A stretch of DNA of 64,000 nucleotides from Shewanella mangrovi (GTDB lineage: Bacteria > Pseudomonadota > Gammaproteobacteria > Enterobacterales > Shewanellaceae), in assembly GCF_000753795.1 (NCBI RefSeq), contig NZ_JPEO01000002.1, forward strand, positions 62,001-126,000, read 5' to 3'. This document shows, in pieces, positions 45,619 through 54,102 of this stretch. Made by a program: the position numbers and the translations under genes. Position 1 is the stretch's first letter; the number at the start of each line of letters is the position of its first letter. Under the pieces are notes generated by a model. The model was given only the letters and a program-made list of their open reading frames with translations. It made no database searches and had not been told where the DNA came from.

Positions 45619-45940
45619 GCTTCAATAAGTTACGCCCCAACTCCGAATCAACTGTTTCACCGTCCCTAAATATAGAGCCTATTACTTCTATCCAGTGTTC
45701 TTTTTCGGAAACATCATAGTGGCTTGCACCATAAAATGAGGCCTCTTTAGCTTGACCTATGATGAATTTCTCCCGAGCCATTTCAGCAAATACTGACGCC
45801 AAGTTATCCTTTGTGCATTGAACATGTAGAGACTCAGGAAGACCTTCCACAGAGCAATACAGACGTAGGCAAAGCTGAACCGCGTTGTTATATGACAACC
45901 CTTCTGGAAATGAGCCTTCTAGATAACTTTTCAAAACCAT
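45602..45940 (-). CDS. integron cassette protein, hypothetical
   Basis: About 112 residues from ATG 45940, which lies 5 bases after the attC crossover core; the longer frame would be translated through the attC site. The sequence (VLKSYLEGSFPEGLSYNNAVQLCLRLYCSVEGLPE) is helical and not recognised. One gene, one attC is the standard cassette layout. Its function is not predictable. Confidence 0.65.
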   Translation of the reverse strand: MVLKSYLEGSFPEGLSYNNAVQLCLRLYCSVEGLPESLHVQCTKDNLASVFAEMAREKFIIGQAKEASFYGASHYDVSEKEHWIEVIGSIFRDGETVDSELGRNLLKRLTKN

Positions 45941-45945
45941 TTTTC

Positions 45946-46018
45946 GCCTAACGACCAAAGCAGCGGCGCGTGTTAGCGCGTCCAGCCCAAAGGGCGATGC
46001 TGCCTTTGCTTGTTATAT
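45946..46018 (-). repeat. attC recombination site, proximal
   Basis: 73 bases on the minus strand beginning ATATAACAAGCAAAGGCAGC and ending GCTGCTTTGGTCGTTAGGC; CAAAGGCAGC and GCTGCTTTGG are the paired arms, with GTTAGGC the cleaved core. A textbook attC of the VCR-like kind. Confidence 0.85.
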
Positions 46019-46027
46019 GTTTTGCAC

Positions 46028-46297
46028 TCATATCTTTGCTACGGAATCGATTGTTATAGTGCAGTCAAAGTAGTCAGTCACGTATGCAGCCAGACAATCG
46101 CCGAATTCATCTAATGTTGCTTTGCCATCATCGTCAAAGTCATTCTCGACTGTAAGAATCAGTTTTTCACCGTCCCATGTGAATATCGGGTTCTTGTGCC
46201 AATCCCTATGCTCCCTAAATTCTTGAGCTATATCGTCTGAGGCTTCTTTACCTTCATTTGACGATAAGCCTTCGCAAATTATCGTGACTCTATACAT
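46028..46297 (-). CDS. integron cassette protein, small acidic
   Basis: 89 residues: MYRVTIICEGLSSNEGKEASDDIAQEFREH ..., Asp/Glu rich, with alternating strands and helices like a small ferredoxin-type fold. Not recognised. It ends 9 bases before the proximal attC. The start borders GTTATAT, which may be the remains of the upstream recombination core. No integron promoter or integrase is within the window. Confidence 0.65.
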   Translation of the reverse strand: MYRVTIICEGLSSNEGKEASDDIAQEFREHRDWHKNPIFTWDGEKLILTVENDFDDDGKATLDEFGDCLAAYVTDYFDCTITIDSVAKI

Positions 46298-46389
46298 ACA
46301 TATAACATTTTATTAGTGCGCATGCGCGTTTACCTCGTTGGACGAGAAAAACGCACACAGCTAACTATCGGTATGGGAAGTGACGTTTT

Positions 46390-46490
46390 GCCTCTTCCCC
46401 TGTGTAGGAGGAAACATAGCGCGTAACCACCTGAACAACAATCCATTTTCGTCACATCCCCAAAACACGATCTTGGGATTATCTTGATCT
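46390..46490 (-). repeat. dispersed ~100-bp imperfect repeat, copy B
   Basis: The partner of 23271-23372 (see that entry): the same orientation, the same length within one base, identical ends. It lies between the cassette array and the terminator of the secreted-protein gene. Confidence 0.7.
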
Positions 46491-46508
46491 CAGGTAGTTT
46501 CCTTTGAA

Positions 46509-46528
46509 GTTCTTCTCTAGAGAAGAAC
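46509..46528. repeat. 20-bp perfect palindrome
   Basis: GTTCTTCTCTAGAGAAGAAC reads the same on both strands and sits 18 bases beyond copy B of the dispersed repeat. Copy A also has a palindrome (GAACAATTGTTC, 23392-23403) at the corresponding side. Confidence 0.6.
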
Positions 46529-46546
46529 GGTGTTATTACAGATCTA

Positions 46547-46582
46547 ATAAAAACGGCCTTCAAGTTTCTGAAGACCGTTTTT
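46547..46582 (-). terminator. terminator of the secreted GYWKNH protein gene
   Basis: AAAAACGG-(T)CTTCA ... TGAAG-(G)CCGTTTTT forms a near-perfect hairpin with T tract on the minus strand, 34 bases after the stop. Confidence 0.8.
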
Positions 46583-46615
46583 GTGTCCACAACATTGTGT
46601 AATCAATATGGGAAA

Positions 46616-47815
46616 TTATTCACTATCGCAGTGGTTGTCTTCATTGAATGCTGTCACTGCCTCAACCAACTTAGAATACATGGCTCTGTCAGCTTTACTT
46701 ACAGGGTCATCGAAGCCTTTTCCATCTAAAAAGGCTTCAGCCGTATTGAGTAAATCTACTGTATAGGAGTTACTGGTATTGAGTTTGGCTGCAATTAATT
46801 GGGCATAGAGCATGCTGTATGTCTTTCCTTTTGCACGCCAAAGCATCCCATCATAAGGCTTATCTCCTTCGGCCTTAGTCCCAAAACGCCCAATTACTTC
46901 AGTAATAGCGAATTCATCACTCATGTCATTTATAGTGACGCTAGCTCCCAGCCAGGAATGGTTTTTCCAGTATCCAATAGTTTTGCTACACATCACTAAC
47001 GGACCAGTAGTCATATCCCCACCTAGGTTGTGCTCAAAAAGTCCGCCATTTAGATACATAGGATATGAAACGATGAGTGAACCATCTACCACACTGAGTT
47101 CATTGAAGGAATTGTTTCCCTTATTGGAGCCAATTAGATTACCCACTCCACCTACGCGAAACGCCAAACCTGTATAGCCTTCGTCAACCCCACCAATTTC
47201 AACGGCATTAACAGGAGCTGGCGGAGAACCTGGTAACGTCAAATCGTACAGAGATGTTTGGTTCAATAAATAAAGAGAACCAAACTGATCAAAAGCAATA
47301 TCCCCACCATTTGTTAGAGCTCCATTTACATCTCCAACCAATGTGGCCTTGGCGTTTGAAGTATCAATGGTATATAGATGGTGTACAACTTTTTTGGTGA
47401 CATAAAGTGTACCATCCGGAGCTACCGTGGCCTGATCGATATCGCCTTTTTCATCTGCTATTGGCCATTCTATAACTCCCACTGACATCAAGGTTGCACT
47501 GTCAACTTCATATTTAATCAGCTCGCTCACAACATCTTCGCGCGAGTTAATTAACCAAAGAATTTTGCCATCGGGAGACGCGGCTAGCGCATCGATGTGA
47601 TCATATGGAACAATCCCATCAGCTGGTACTAAATCGGTGGGCAGAGGTATTAGGTTTGCGTGACTACTAATAGGATCAATTTCCACTCTATAAATTGCAG
47701 AAATTAAATCATTCTTTTGCAACGTATCAGAAAAATATGTTACATCATCAACAGCAAATGCTGATACAGAACTAAACATTAACATCGCAGCGGTTAGCTT
47801 ACGAATATTACACAT
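46616..47815 (-). CDS. secreted beta-propeller-like protein with C-terminal GYWKNH domain
   Basis: About 399 residues. A signal peptide (MCNIRKLTAAMLMFSSVSAFA) leads to an SMP-30/YVTN-like propeller region (IDALAASPDGKILWLINS, DQATVAPDGTLYVTKK, GGDIAFDQFGSLYLLN) and a C-terminal domain opening MCSKTIGYWKNHSWLG, a motif I recall from secreted and S-layer-associated proteins. It should be exported; the ligand is unknown. ATG 47815 has GGAGG 5 bases upstream. The longer frame would translate the riboswitch. Expression is expected to follow c-di-GMP level. Confidence 0.75.
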   Translation of the reverse strand: MCNIRKLTAAMLMFSSVSAFAVDDVTYFSDTLQKNDLISAIYRVEIDPISSHANLIPLPTDLVPADGIVPYDHIDALAASPDGKILWLINSREDVVSELIKYEVDSATLMSVGVIEWPIADEKGDIDQATVAPDGTLYVTKKVVHHLYTIDTSNAKATLVGDVNGALTNGGDIAFDQFGSLYLLNQTSLYDLTLPGSPPAPVNAVEIGGVDEGYTGLAFRVGGVGNLIGSNKGNNSFNELSVVDGSLIVSYPMYLNGGLFEHNLGGDMTTGPLVMCSKTIGYWKNHSWLGASVTINDMSDEFAITEVIGRFGTKAEGDKPYDGMLWRAKGKTYSMLYAQLIAAKLNTSNSYTVDLLNTAEAFLDGKGFDDPVSKADRAMYSKLVEAVTAFNEDNHCDSE

Positions 47816-47894
47816 ATAAACCTCCATGTTTTCCGTTTTTAGAAGGTTTAATAAATCCTGGACAAACAAAAAGCCAGGTGTCGTTTTAAATATC

Positions 47895-47970
47895 ATTCGA
47901 CAACCCGGCTATCTTGAAGAAGACCCGTGGCTTTGCGTCCCTGCATTTCTACAAGTTTGCCTTTTCGTCA
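47895..47970 (-). promoter_or_regulatory. c-di-GMP-I riboswitch (GEMM-I)
   Basis: Minus strand contains AAAAGGCAAAC, then GCAGGGACGCAAAGCCACGG and AGCCGGGTTGTCG, the conserved core of the GEMM-I aptamer. It is followed by a CCTGG ... CCAGG hairpin (about 47856-47878) between the aptamer and the ribosome-binding site that could be the expression platform. It controls the secreted protein at 47815. Confidence 0.9.
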
Positions 47971-48164
47971 AGAAGGTATAGCACTTAATGGTTAAAAAGC
48001 AACTTCTTAACATCCACTAGCAGATGAATTAATTGGAAGGTAATTGGTAATATATTGAAGATTTATAGTTCTATTAAAAATAGCCATTACAAAATAATTA
48101 TGCGCAGGTGAAAATCATATTCCCTTTAATTAGTATCGATTAATATTTAGTTTTAAGTTGCGAG

Positions 48165-48574
48165 AGTTGCGAGAATACAATACCGGTTCAAGATCATCGG
48201 GGACCGAGTTAAACCAGAAGTCCACATCGTTTGGGCTTACTAGCAAAGGCATTCTGGAATGGTATTGGCGGCTTGTTCGGTTGCGGCTGAAGTTAACGTG
48301 ACTAGCTGATGGCCGCGTTCTGATGGAAACAAGATACCAGCCATCAATGCTGGTTCGCCGTCGGGTAATCCAAAAGCGTAGTTCTGCTTGCGCGCTTCTT
48401 CTTGGCACCATTCATACCAACTCGATCAAGGCACGAGAACACGGTGATGTTTGAAGACCGAAGCAAAGGTTTTCTTCTCCCGGACGGTTTCTGCTTTAGC
48501 GTTGATAAGCAACTAATTAGACCATTCGGGTTTAATCCCCCAAAACATTCTATGACATTTATTCCCTCGCACAT
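48165..48574 (-). pseudogene. SRAP/YedK (HMCES-like) pseudogene
   Basis: Pieces of an SOS-associated peptidase survive in changing frames: MCEGINVIE at the start (Cys2 still present), WGIKPEW, NAKAETVREKKTFASVFKHHRVLVP, SSWYEW, LPDGEPALMAGILFPSE and HSRMPLLVSPNDVDFWFNS. In-frame stops interrupt after PEWSN and HRVLVP, a frameshift separates the RMP block, and about 50 N-terminal residues are missing. Intact members covalently shield abasic sites. No function is expected here. Confidence 0.85.
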
Positions 48575-48601
48575 TTTGTGGCTAACTCAACATCATCACA
48601 T

Positions 48602-48922
48602 TGTTTGAACGCGTGAATTGGCTATGTCCCTTATTGTTATTAGGCATCATGGGGTCAATTAAATACGAGCCATTCCAAAGTATAAGGCAGGTGCAACTCA
48701 GTCATGTTTCAAACGTGTTGCAACTGCCTCAATAAAATGTCGATAAATTATTTGCGGAAATGTCGGGAAGCATTTTTAGTAAATAATTTGTTCAATTACT
48801 TTACGTGTTTTTCAGCGTGGCAGTACCTCCTCTGAACGCAATGAACCTATTAGTCTCATTCATCAATAAACCTCAGAGATGAATCAGCCTACAAACTGTA
48901 GGCTGATCCTAGGGGGTGTCGG
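48602..48922. other. intergenic region with two hairpins
   Basis: It contains GGCAGGTGCAAC and GTTGCAACTGCC (48686-48730, 11 of 12 complementary) and ATCAGCCTACA-AAC-TGTAGGCTGAT at 48883-48907. The second is just beyond the efflux pump stop but lacks a T tract. No gene seen. Confidence 0.5.
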
Positions 48923-51900
48923 TTAGACTAGCGGAGGCTTTTCACCGTGAAAGTGCAGCGGCTTATTACCTGTGAGTTTACGCAACACCACGTAAAACAC
49001 TGGAGTAAGAAAGAGTCCGAAGAAGGTCACGCCTAGCATGCCACTAAACACTGCAATGCCCATCGCTTGACGCATTTCTGCGCCCGCACCAGATGACAGC
49101 ACCAGCGGTACTACGCCCATAATGAAGGCAATTGACGTCATCAGAATTGGCCGTAAACGTAACTTACAGGCTTCGATTGCCGCTTGCACTGGCGTCTTAC
49201 CGCTAAATTCCAACTCGCGAGCGAACTCGACAATCAGAATAGCGTTTTTCGCCGAGAGCCCCACCAACACCATCAAACCAATTTGGGTAAAGATGTTATT
49301 GTCGCCATTCGTCAGCCAGATACCGACCATCGCAGCCAATACACTCATGGGCACAATCAATACAATCGCCAGCGGTAGCATTAAGCTTTCGTATTGTGCG
49401 GCCAGTACCAAGAACACCAACAGAATAGTCAACGGGAACAACCACACTGCTGAGTTACCGGCCAAAATCTGCTGATAGGTCAGCTCAGTCCATTCAAACT
49501 CCATTCCTTGCGGTAGTGTTTCTGCCGCAATACGTTCAATTGCAGCCTGTGCTTGACCAGAGGAATATCCAGCGGCAGGTGCACCATTAATATCAGCAGT
49601 TAAAAAGCCGTTATACCGCATCACCCGCTCAGGGCCATAGCTGTAATCGACCTTCATTACCGATGCCAGCGGCACCATGTCGCCGTTGTTGGAACGTACT
49701 TTGAGCTTGCCGATGTCTTCAGGATGGGCGCGATATTTTGCATCCGCTTGCACCCGTACCGTGTAAGTGCGACCAAAGGCATTAAAATCATTAACGTATA
49801 CCGAGCCAAGATAGATCGATAGTGTGTTAAAGATATCGGTCAGTGGAACGCCCAACTGTTGCGCTTTGGTACGATCAACATCGGCAAATAATTGCGGTAC
49901 ATTAAGCTTCCAATTGCTGTAGACGCCTTGTAACTCAGGCGCCTGTGATGCTTTTGCCACAAAATCATTTACGGCTTTATCCATCGCATCAAAACCAAGC
50001 GACGCACGATCTTCCAGCTGCAATTTAAATCCACCAGTCGTGCCTAAACCTTGCACTGGTGGAGGCGGAAACATTGCAATAAATGCGTCCTGAATGCCAC
50101 CAAATGCTTGATTCAACTGCCCTGCTACTGCAGCCCCAGATTGATCAGCACGCTGACGCTCTTCAAACGGTTTCAACACCACAAAAATAATGCCGGAGTT
50201 GGGGCTATTGGTAAAACCACTGATAGACAAGCCCGGGAATGCCAACGTGTCTTGCACGTTAGGATTAGTAGCCGCGATTTCACCCATACGGCGGATCACT
50301 TCTTCAGTGCGATCTAAGGTTGCGCCATCTGGCAGTTGCGCAAAGCCCACGAGATACTGTTTATCCTGCGCAGGTACATAGCCTGTAGGCACTGTTTTCA
50401 ACAGCCCGCCGGTGACTGCGCCTAAGCCGACAAAAAGCACTAACATTAACCCTTTGTGCGACAGCACGCGGTTTACGCCACCTTGGTAACGTTCGCTACC
50501 ACGATGGAACACACGGTTAAACTGCTTGAAGAAACGCCCGAACAGTTTGTCCATCAAGCGGGTTAAGCCATCTTTGGGAGCGTCATGGCCGCGCAATAAA
50601 ATCGCCGATAATGCCGGAGATAAGGTCAAAGAGTTGAACGCTGAAATCACCGTCGAAATCGCAATCGTGACCGCAAACTGACGATAGAATTGACCAGTCA
50701 ATCCGCTGAAGAATGCCAACGGAACAAATACCGCCACCAGCACTAAGGCAATGGCAATAATCGGCCCCGAGACTTCACGCATCGCTTTGTAAGTTGCTTC
50801 GCGAGCCGACAAGCCTGACTCGATATTCCGCTCAACGTTTTCCACCACCACAATGGCATCATCCACCACAATACCAATGGCAAGAACCAAGCCGAATAAA
50901 CTTAGCGCGTTAATTGAAAGGCCCATCAAGTTAAGTACCGCAAAGGTGCCGACAATCGAAATGGGGACAGCCAACAATGGAATAATCGACGCCCGCCAAG
51001 TTTGCAAGAACAACACCACCACTAGGACTACCAGCATAATCGCTTCAAGTAGGGTGTGGATTACCGACTCAATCGAAGCCCGCACAAACTGCGTTGGATC
51101 ATAAGCAATGCGATAGCCAACACCTTCTGGCATCTGCTTTTCAGCCTGCGCCATTACCGCTCGCACTTGCTCAGAGATCTCCAGCGCGTTGGAACCTGGC
51201 GCCTGATGAATACCAATACCGACCGCAGGATTATTGTTGAGCAACGAACGCAATGAGTAATCTGCTGCGCCCAGTTCAATACGTGCCAGATCTTTCAGGC
51301 GAGTGACAGCGCCTGTATCTGAAGTTTGAACTATGATGTCGCCAAACTCTTCAGGGGTAGACAGTCGCCCTTTAGCATTGACTGATAGTTGTAGCTGCAC
51401 GCCTGGTAGATTGGGGCTGGCACCTACCGTACCCGCCGCCGCTTGAATGTTTTGCGCGTTGATCGCTGCGACGACATCACTGGCGGAGATATGTTGTTGC
51501 GCCAATTTTTCTGGATCGAGCCATACCCGCATCGCGTATTCGCCACCACCAAAAATCGCCACATCGCCTACCCCCTTAATGCGGGCCAGATTGTCACGCA
51601 GGTGCAATAACGCATAGTTACGCAGATAATCCATGCCATACCGATTATTAGGTGATTGCAGATGCACCACCATGGTCAAATCCGGCGATGCCTTGGTAGT
51701 TGACACGCCTAAACGCTGAACTTCTTCAGGCAAGCGAGCTTCAGCTTGAGCCACACGGTTTTGCACTAACTGCTGCGCTTTATCGGGATCGGTGCCAAGA
51801 GCAAAAATCACATTGAGCGTCATCGCACCATCGGTAGTGGCTTGGCTGTTCATATACAGCATGCCTTCAACGCCGTTGATCTGTTCCTCTAATGGCGCAG

Positions 51901-52090
51901 CCACAGTTTCAGCAATGACTTCTGGGTTAGCACCTGGGTAGCTGGCTTTGACCACAACAGTTGGAGGTACAACTTCGGGATACTCAGAAATTGGCAGCTG
52001 CGGCAATGACACCACACCCGCCAAAAATATCAGCACCGACAGTACCCCTGCAAAAATGGGGCGGTCGATAAAAAAGCGTGAAATATTCAT
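48923..52090 (-). CDS. RND multidrug efflux permease, MexF-like (HAE1)
   Basis: 1055 residues, the length of the HAE1 family. N-terminal MNISRFFIDRPIFAGVLSVLIFLAG, the family's SxFxxPGxN-like porter block, and TM4 motif GLVLAIGIVVDDAIVVVENVERN, which carries the proton-relay Asp pair. Twelve TM segments with two large periplasmic loops. Sequence blocks are closest to MexF. It takes drugs from the inner membrane and periplasm to an outer membrane channel, which is not encoded here and must be supplied elsewhere. Three bases after the adaptor gene, so one operon. Confidence 0.93.
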   Translation of the reverse strand: MNISRFFIDRPIFAGVLSVLIFLAGVVSLPQLPISEYPEVVPPTVVVKASYPGANPEVIAETVAAPLEEQINGVEGMLYMNSQATTDGAMTLNVIFALGTDPDKAQQLVQNRVAQAEARLPEEVQRLGVSTTKASPDLTMVVHLQSPNNRYGMDYLRNYALLHLRDNLARIKGVGDVAIFGGGEYAMRVWLDPEKLAQQHISASDVVAAINAQNIQAAAGTVGASPNLPGVQLQLSVNAKGRLSTPEEFGDIIVQTSDTGAVTRLKDLARIELGAADYSLRSLLNNNPAVGIGIHQAPGSNALEISEQVRAVMAQAEKQMPEGVGYRIAYDPTQFVRASIESVIHTLLEAIMLVVLVVVLFLQTWRASIIPLLAVPISIVGTFAVLNLMGLSINALSLFGLVLAIGIVVDDAIVVVENVERNIESGLSAREATYKAMREVSGPIIAIALVLVAVFVPLAFFSGLTGQFYRQFAVTIAISTVISAFNSLTLSPALSAILLRGHDAPKDGLTRLMDKLFGRFFKQFNRVFHRGSERYQGGVNRVLSHKGLMLVLFVGLGAVTGGLLKTVPTGYVPAQDKQYLVGFAQLPDGATLDRTEEVIRRMGEIAATNPNVQDTLAFPGLSISGFTNSPNSGIIFVVLKPFEERQRADQSGAAVAGQLNQAFGGIQDAFIAMFPPPPVQGLGTTGGFKLQLEDRASLGFDAMDKAVNDFVAKASQAPELQGVYSNWKLNVPQLFADVDRTKAQQLGVPLTDIFNTLSIYLGSVYVNDFNAFGRTYTVRVQADAKYRAHPEDIGKLKVRSNNGDMVPLASVMKVDYSYGPERVMRYNGFLTADINGAPAAGYSSGQAQAAIERIAAETLPQGMEFEWTELTYQQILAGNSAVWLFPLTILLVFLVLAAQYESLMLPLAIVLIVPMSVLAAMVGIWLTNGDNNIFTQIGLMVLVGLSAKNAILIVEFARELEFSGKTPVQAAIEACKLRLRPILMTSIAFIMGVVPLVLSSGAGAEMRQAMGIAVFSGMLGVTFFGLFLTPVFYVVLRKLTGNKPLHFHGEKPPLV

Positions 52091-52093
52091 AGA

Positions 52094-53293
52094 TTAAGCG
52101 CCCTCTTTTACGGTCGCAGCAGTATTGTCTTGGGCAATAGTCACCGCCACCGTGACACCGGGCCTTACTCGTTGCAGGCCGCTGACAATCACTCGATCGC
52201 CATCATTCAAACCTGAGGTGATAACTCGCTTTCCCGCTACAATGCTGCCTAATGTAACGTTACGATATTCCACCTGATTTTGTGGGTTCACAACGAAGAC
52301 ATATTTCTTGTCCTGATCCGTGCCGATTGCGCTTTCGGTGAGCAATACACCTTTGCTAGGCTGAGCCTGACCGAGACTGACACGCACAAACTGTCCTGGC
52401 AGTAACTGGCCATTACTGTTGTCGAACACGGCACGCATATTCAGCGTGCCGCTACCAGCATCAACCATGTTGTTCACTAATTTAAGTGTGCCTTTCGAAG
52501 CGGAATTAGCGCCATTGCTGACTGCTTTTACTGGTACCTGATTTAAGCGCATCAACTGTTCACGTCCATTGCCCAATTGCGCTAAAACATCAGTAGCGAT
52601 TGAACTTTCAACGTCAAAGTTGACATAAATTGGTGACATAGAAACAATGCTGGTAATGGGCGCTGCGCCGTTGCCAGCAGCAACTAAGTTGCCCGGTGTA
52701 AACGCCAATTTGCCAATGCGGCCCGACACCGGCGCTTTGACTTGGGTATAAGACAGGTTTAACCGTGCCAGCGCCAAATCAGCCTGAGCGGCTTGCAGAT
52801 TGGCTTTAGCGGCATTGGCGGTGTTTTGCAGTTGTTCCATGTCATTTTCGGCAATTAATTTCTTCTCCCACAAACGCTTAGCACGCTGATATTCCAGATG
52901 TGCCTGTGCACTTTGTGCAGCTGCAGCAGCGACAGTTGCTGCTGCTTTTTGCTCTTCTGCGCGGTACGGCGCAGGGTCAATGGTCAACAATAGCTGGCCT
53001 TTTTCGACATAAGAGCCTTCCTCAAAGTGAACACTTTGCAGCATGCCCGCAACTCGAGCACGAACATTCACCTGGTCAATTGCTTCAACGCTGCCAGAGT
53101 ATTCATGCCAAGGCATAAAGCTTTGTTGATGAACATTCACTGCTGTGACTTGCACCGCTGCTGGTAGCGCCTGAGTATCCGCCATTGCTTGTTCGCTTTT
53201 GAGTGGCAAGGTGGCGATGACACCGTATCCAAACAAAGCCGCTGTCGCTACAGCAAGAAAACGATGGCGTTTAACAAATATTGTCGCGTTCAT
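52094..53293 (-). CDS. RND efflux periplasmic adaptor, MexE-like
   Basis: 399 residues: an N-terminal anchor/signal, barrel-sandwich lipoyl halves (GSVEAIDQVNVRARVAGMLQSVHFEEGSYVEKGQLLLTID, and PVSGRIGKLAFTPGNLV), the alpha-helical hairpin in between, and C-terminal beta-barrel. It links the permease to an outer membrane channel. GGAGAAT before the ATG is a good ribosome-binding site. First gene of the pump operon. Confidence 0.92.
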   Translation of the reverse strand: MNATIFVKRHRFLAVATAALFGYGVIATLPLKSEQAMADTQALPAAVQVTAVNVHQQSFMPWHEYSGSVEAIDQVNVRARVAGMLQSVHFEEGSYVEKGQLLLTIDPAPYRAEEQKAAATVAAAAAQSAQAHLEYQRAKRLWEKKLIAENDMEQLQNTANAAKANLQAAQADLALARLNLSYTQVKAPVSGRIGKLAFTPGNLVAAGNGAAPITSIVSMSPIYVNFDVESSIATDVLAQLGNGREQLMRLNQVPVKAVSNGANSASKGTLKLVNNMVDAGSGTLNMRAVFDNSNGQLLPGQFVRVSLGQAQPSKGVLLTESAIGTDQDKKYVFVVNPQNQVEYRNVTLGSIVAGKRVITSGLNDGDRVIVSGLQRVRPGVTVAVTIAQDNTAATVKEGA

Positions 53294-53323
53294 CTGTTTG
53301 ATTCTCCTGAGATGAAGACAAAA

Positions 53324-53351
53324 AATCCCCCCTGCTGTTGGCTAACAGCAG
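53324..53351 (-). terminator. hairpin before the pump operon
   Basis: CTGCTGTT-AGCC-AACAGCAG on the minus strand followed by GGGGGGA and TTTTTT. It lies between the NAD(P)-binding gene and the adaptor gene and could be that gene's terminator or an attenuator of the pump operon. Confidence 0.5.
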
Positions 53352-53379
53352 TGACGTTAATCTTAAATTTGGTGGTGAG

Positions 53380-53970
53380 TTAGCGCTGGTGTACGCCTAA
53401 ACTTTCGCGGATATGGACATTGTTCAATGCGGATTTCACGATTAAATCAGCGACACTCTTTCTCGAAACTGTCGCATCAGCATTAACAAAATCTTCACCT
53501 TTTTGCGTTATGCCGTAGCTAATTTCATTGCGGTTGTTGAGCCACGCTGGACGTAAAATGGTGTAATCCAAATTCGATGCTTCGACAATACGAGTCGCAT
53601 CGCGATATGGCTGCAAAATACTGCCAAAACTCTCGCCCAGTACTTCGTCATACACCCCCATGGAGGTGACAAAGATCAGCCGTTTGACTTCGGCTTCCGT
53701 CATCGCGCGCACGACTTTTTGGGCATGCGCTGCCATATCACCGGCAAGGTTGGCGTATACGGTATCTTGCTTGTCCATCAAAGCAGCCAGCAGTTGCTGG
53801 TCTCGAATATCAGCTTCAATGAGCTGTACTCGTGGATGCCCGCCTAAATGAGCTAAGCGCTGCGCGTTGCGCAAAACCAACGTTAATTTCACATCTAACG
53901 CTTCTAAAAAGAGATGCACAGCTTGTTGAGCAATCTGTCCTGCCGCACCCAAAATTAAAATATGTCGCAT
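53380..53970 (-). CDS. NAD(P)-binding atypical SDR
   Basis: About 196 residues from ATG 53970: MRHILILGAAGQIAQQAVHLFLE is the cofactor-binding loop (GxxGxxxxx), VTSMGVYDEVLGE carries a possible catalytic Ser/Tyr, and LRPAWLNN is typical of NmrA/atypical SDRs. It is on the same strand as the MexEF-like pump and divergent to a LysR regulator, a grouping seen for electrophile or drug response loci. The upstream 24-codon extension has no better support. Confidence 0.75.
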   Translation of the reverse strand: MRHILILGAAGQIAQQAVHLFLEALDVKLTLVLRNAQRLAHLGGHPRVQLIEADIRDQQLLAALMDKQDTVYANLAGDMAAHAQKVVRAMTEAEVKRLIFVTSMGVYDEVLGESFGSILQPYRDATRIVEASNLDYTILRPAWLNNRNEISYGITQKGEDFVNADATVSRKSVADLIVKSALNNVHIRESLGVHQR

Positions 53971-54102
53971 CCATTTACTCTCGCGGTAATCGTCTTGAAT
54001 AAAAATCCGACGTGTTGAATCGATGAACAATAGTTTACTCATTTGGCATTTTTTGATTAGATGGATAAATCTTAATAGACCTATAAGTTGGACTTATTAA
54101 TA

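Noticed and set aside
46330..46590. 86-codon minus-strand frame
   Set aside because: It runs through a terminator and the dispersed repeat and has no protein-like features.
47816..47896. Longer N-terminus for the secreted protein
   Set aside because: It would translate the riboswitch expression platform and hide the signal peptide; ATG 47815 has GGAGG.
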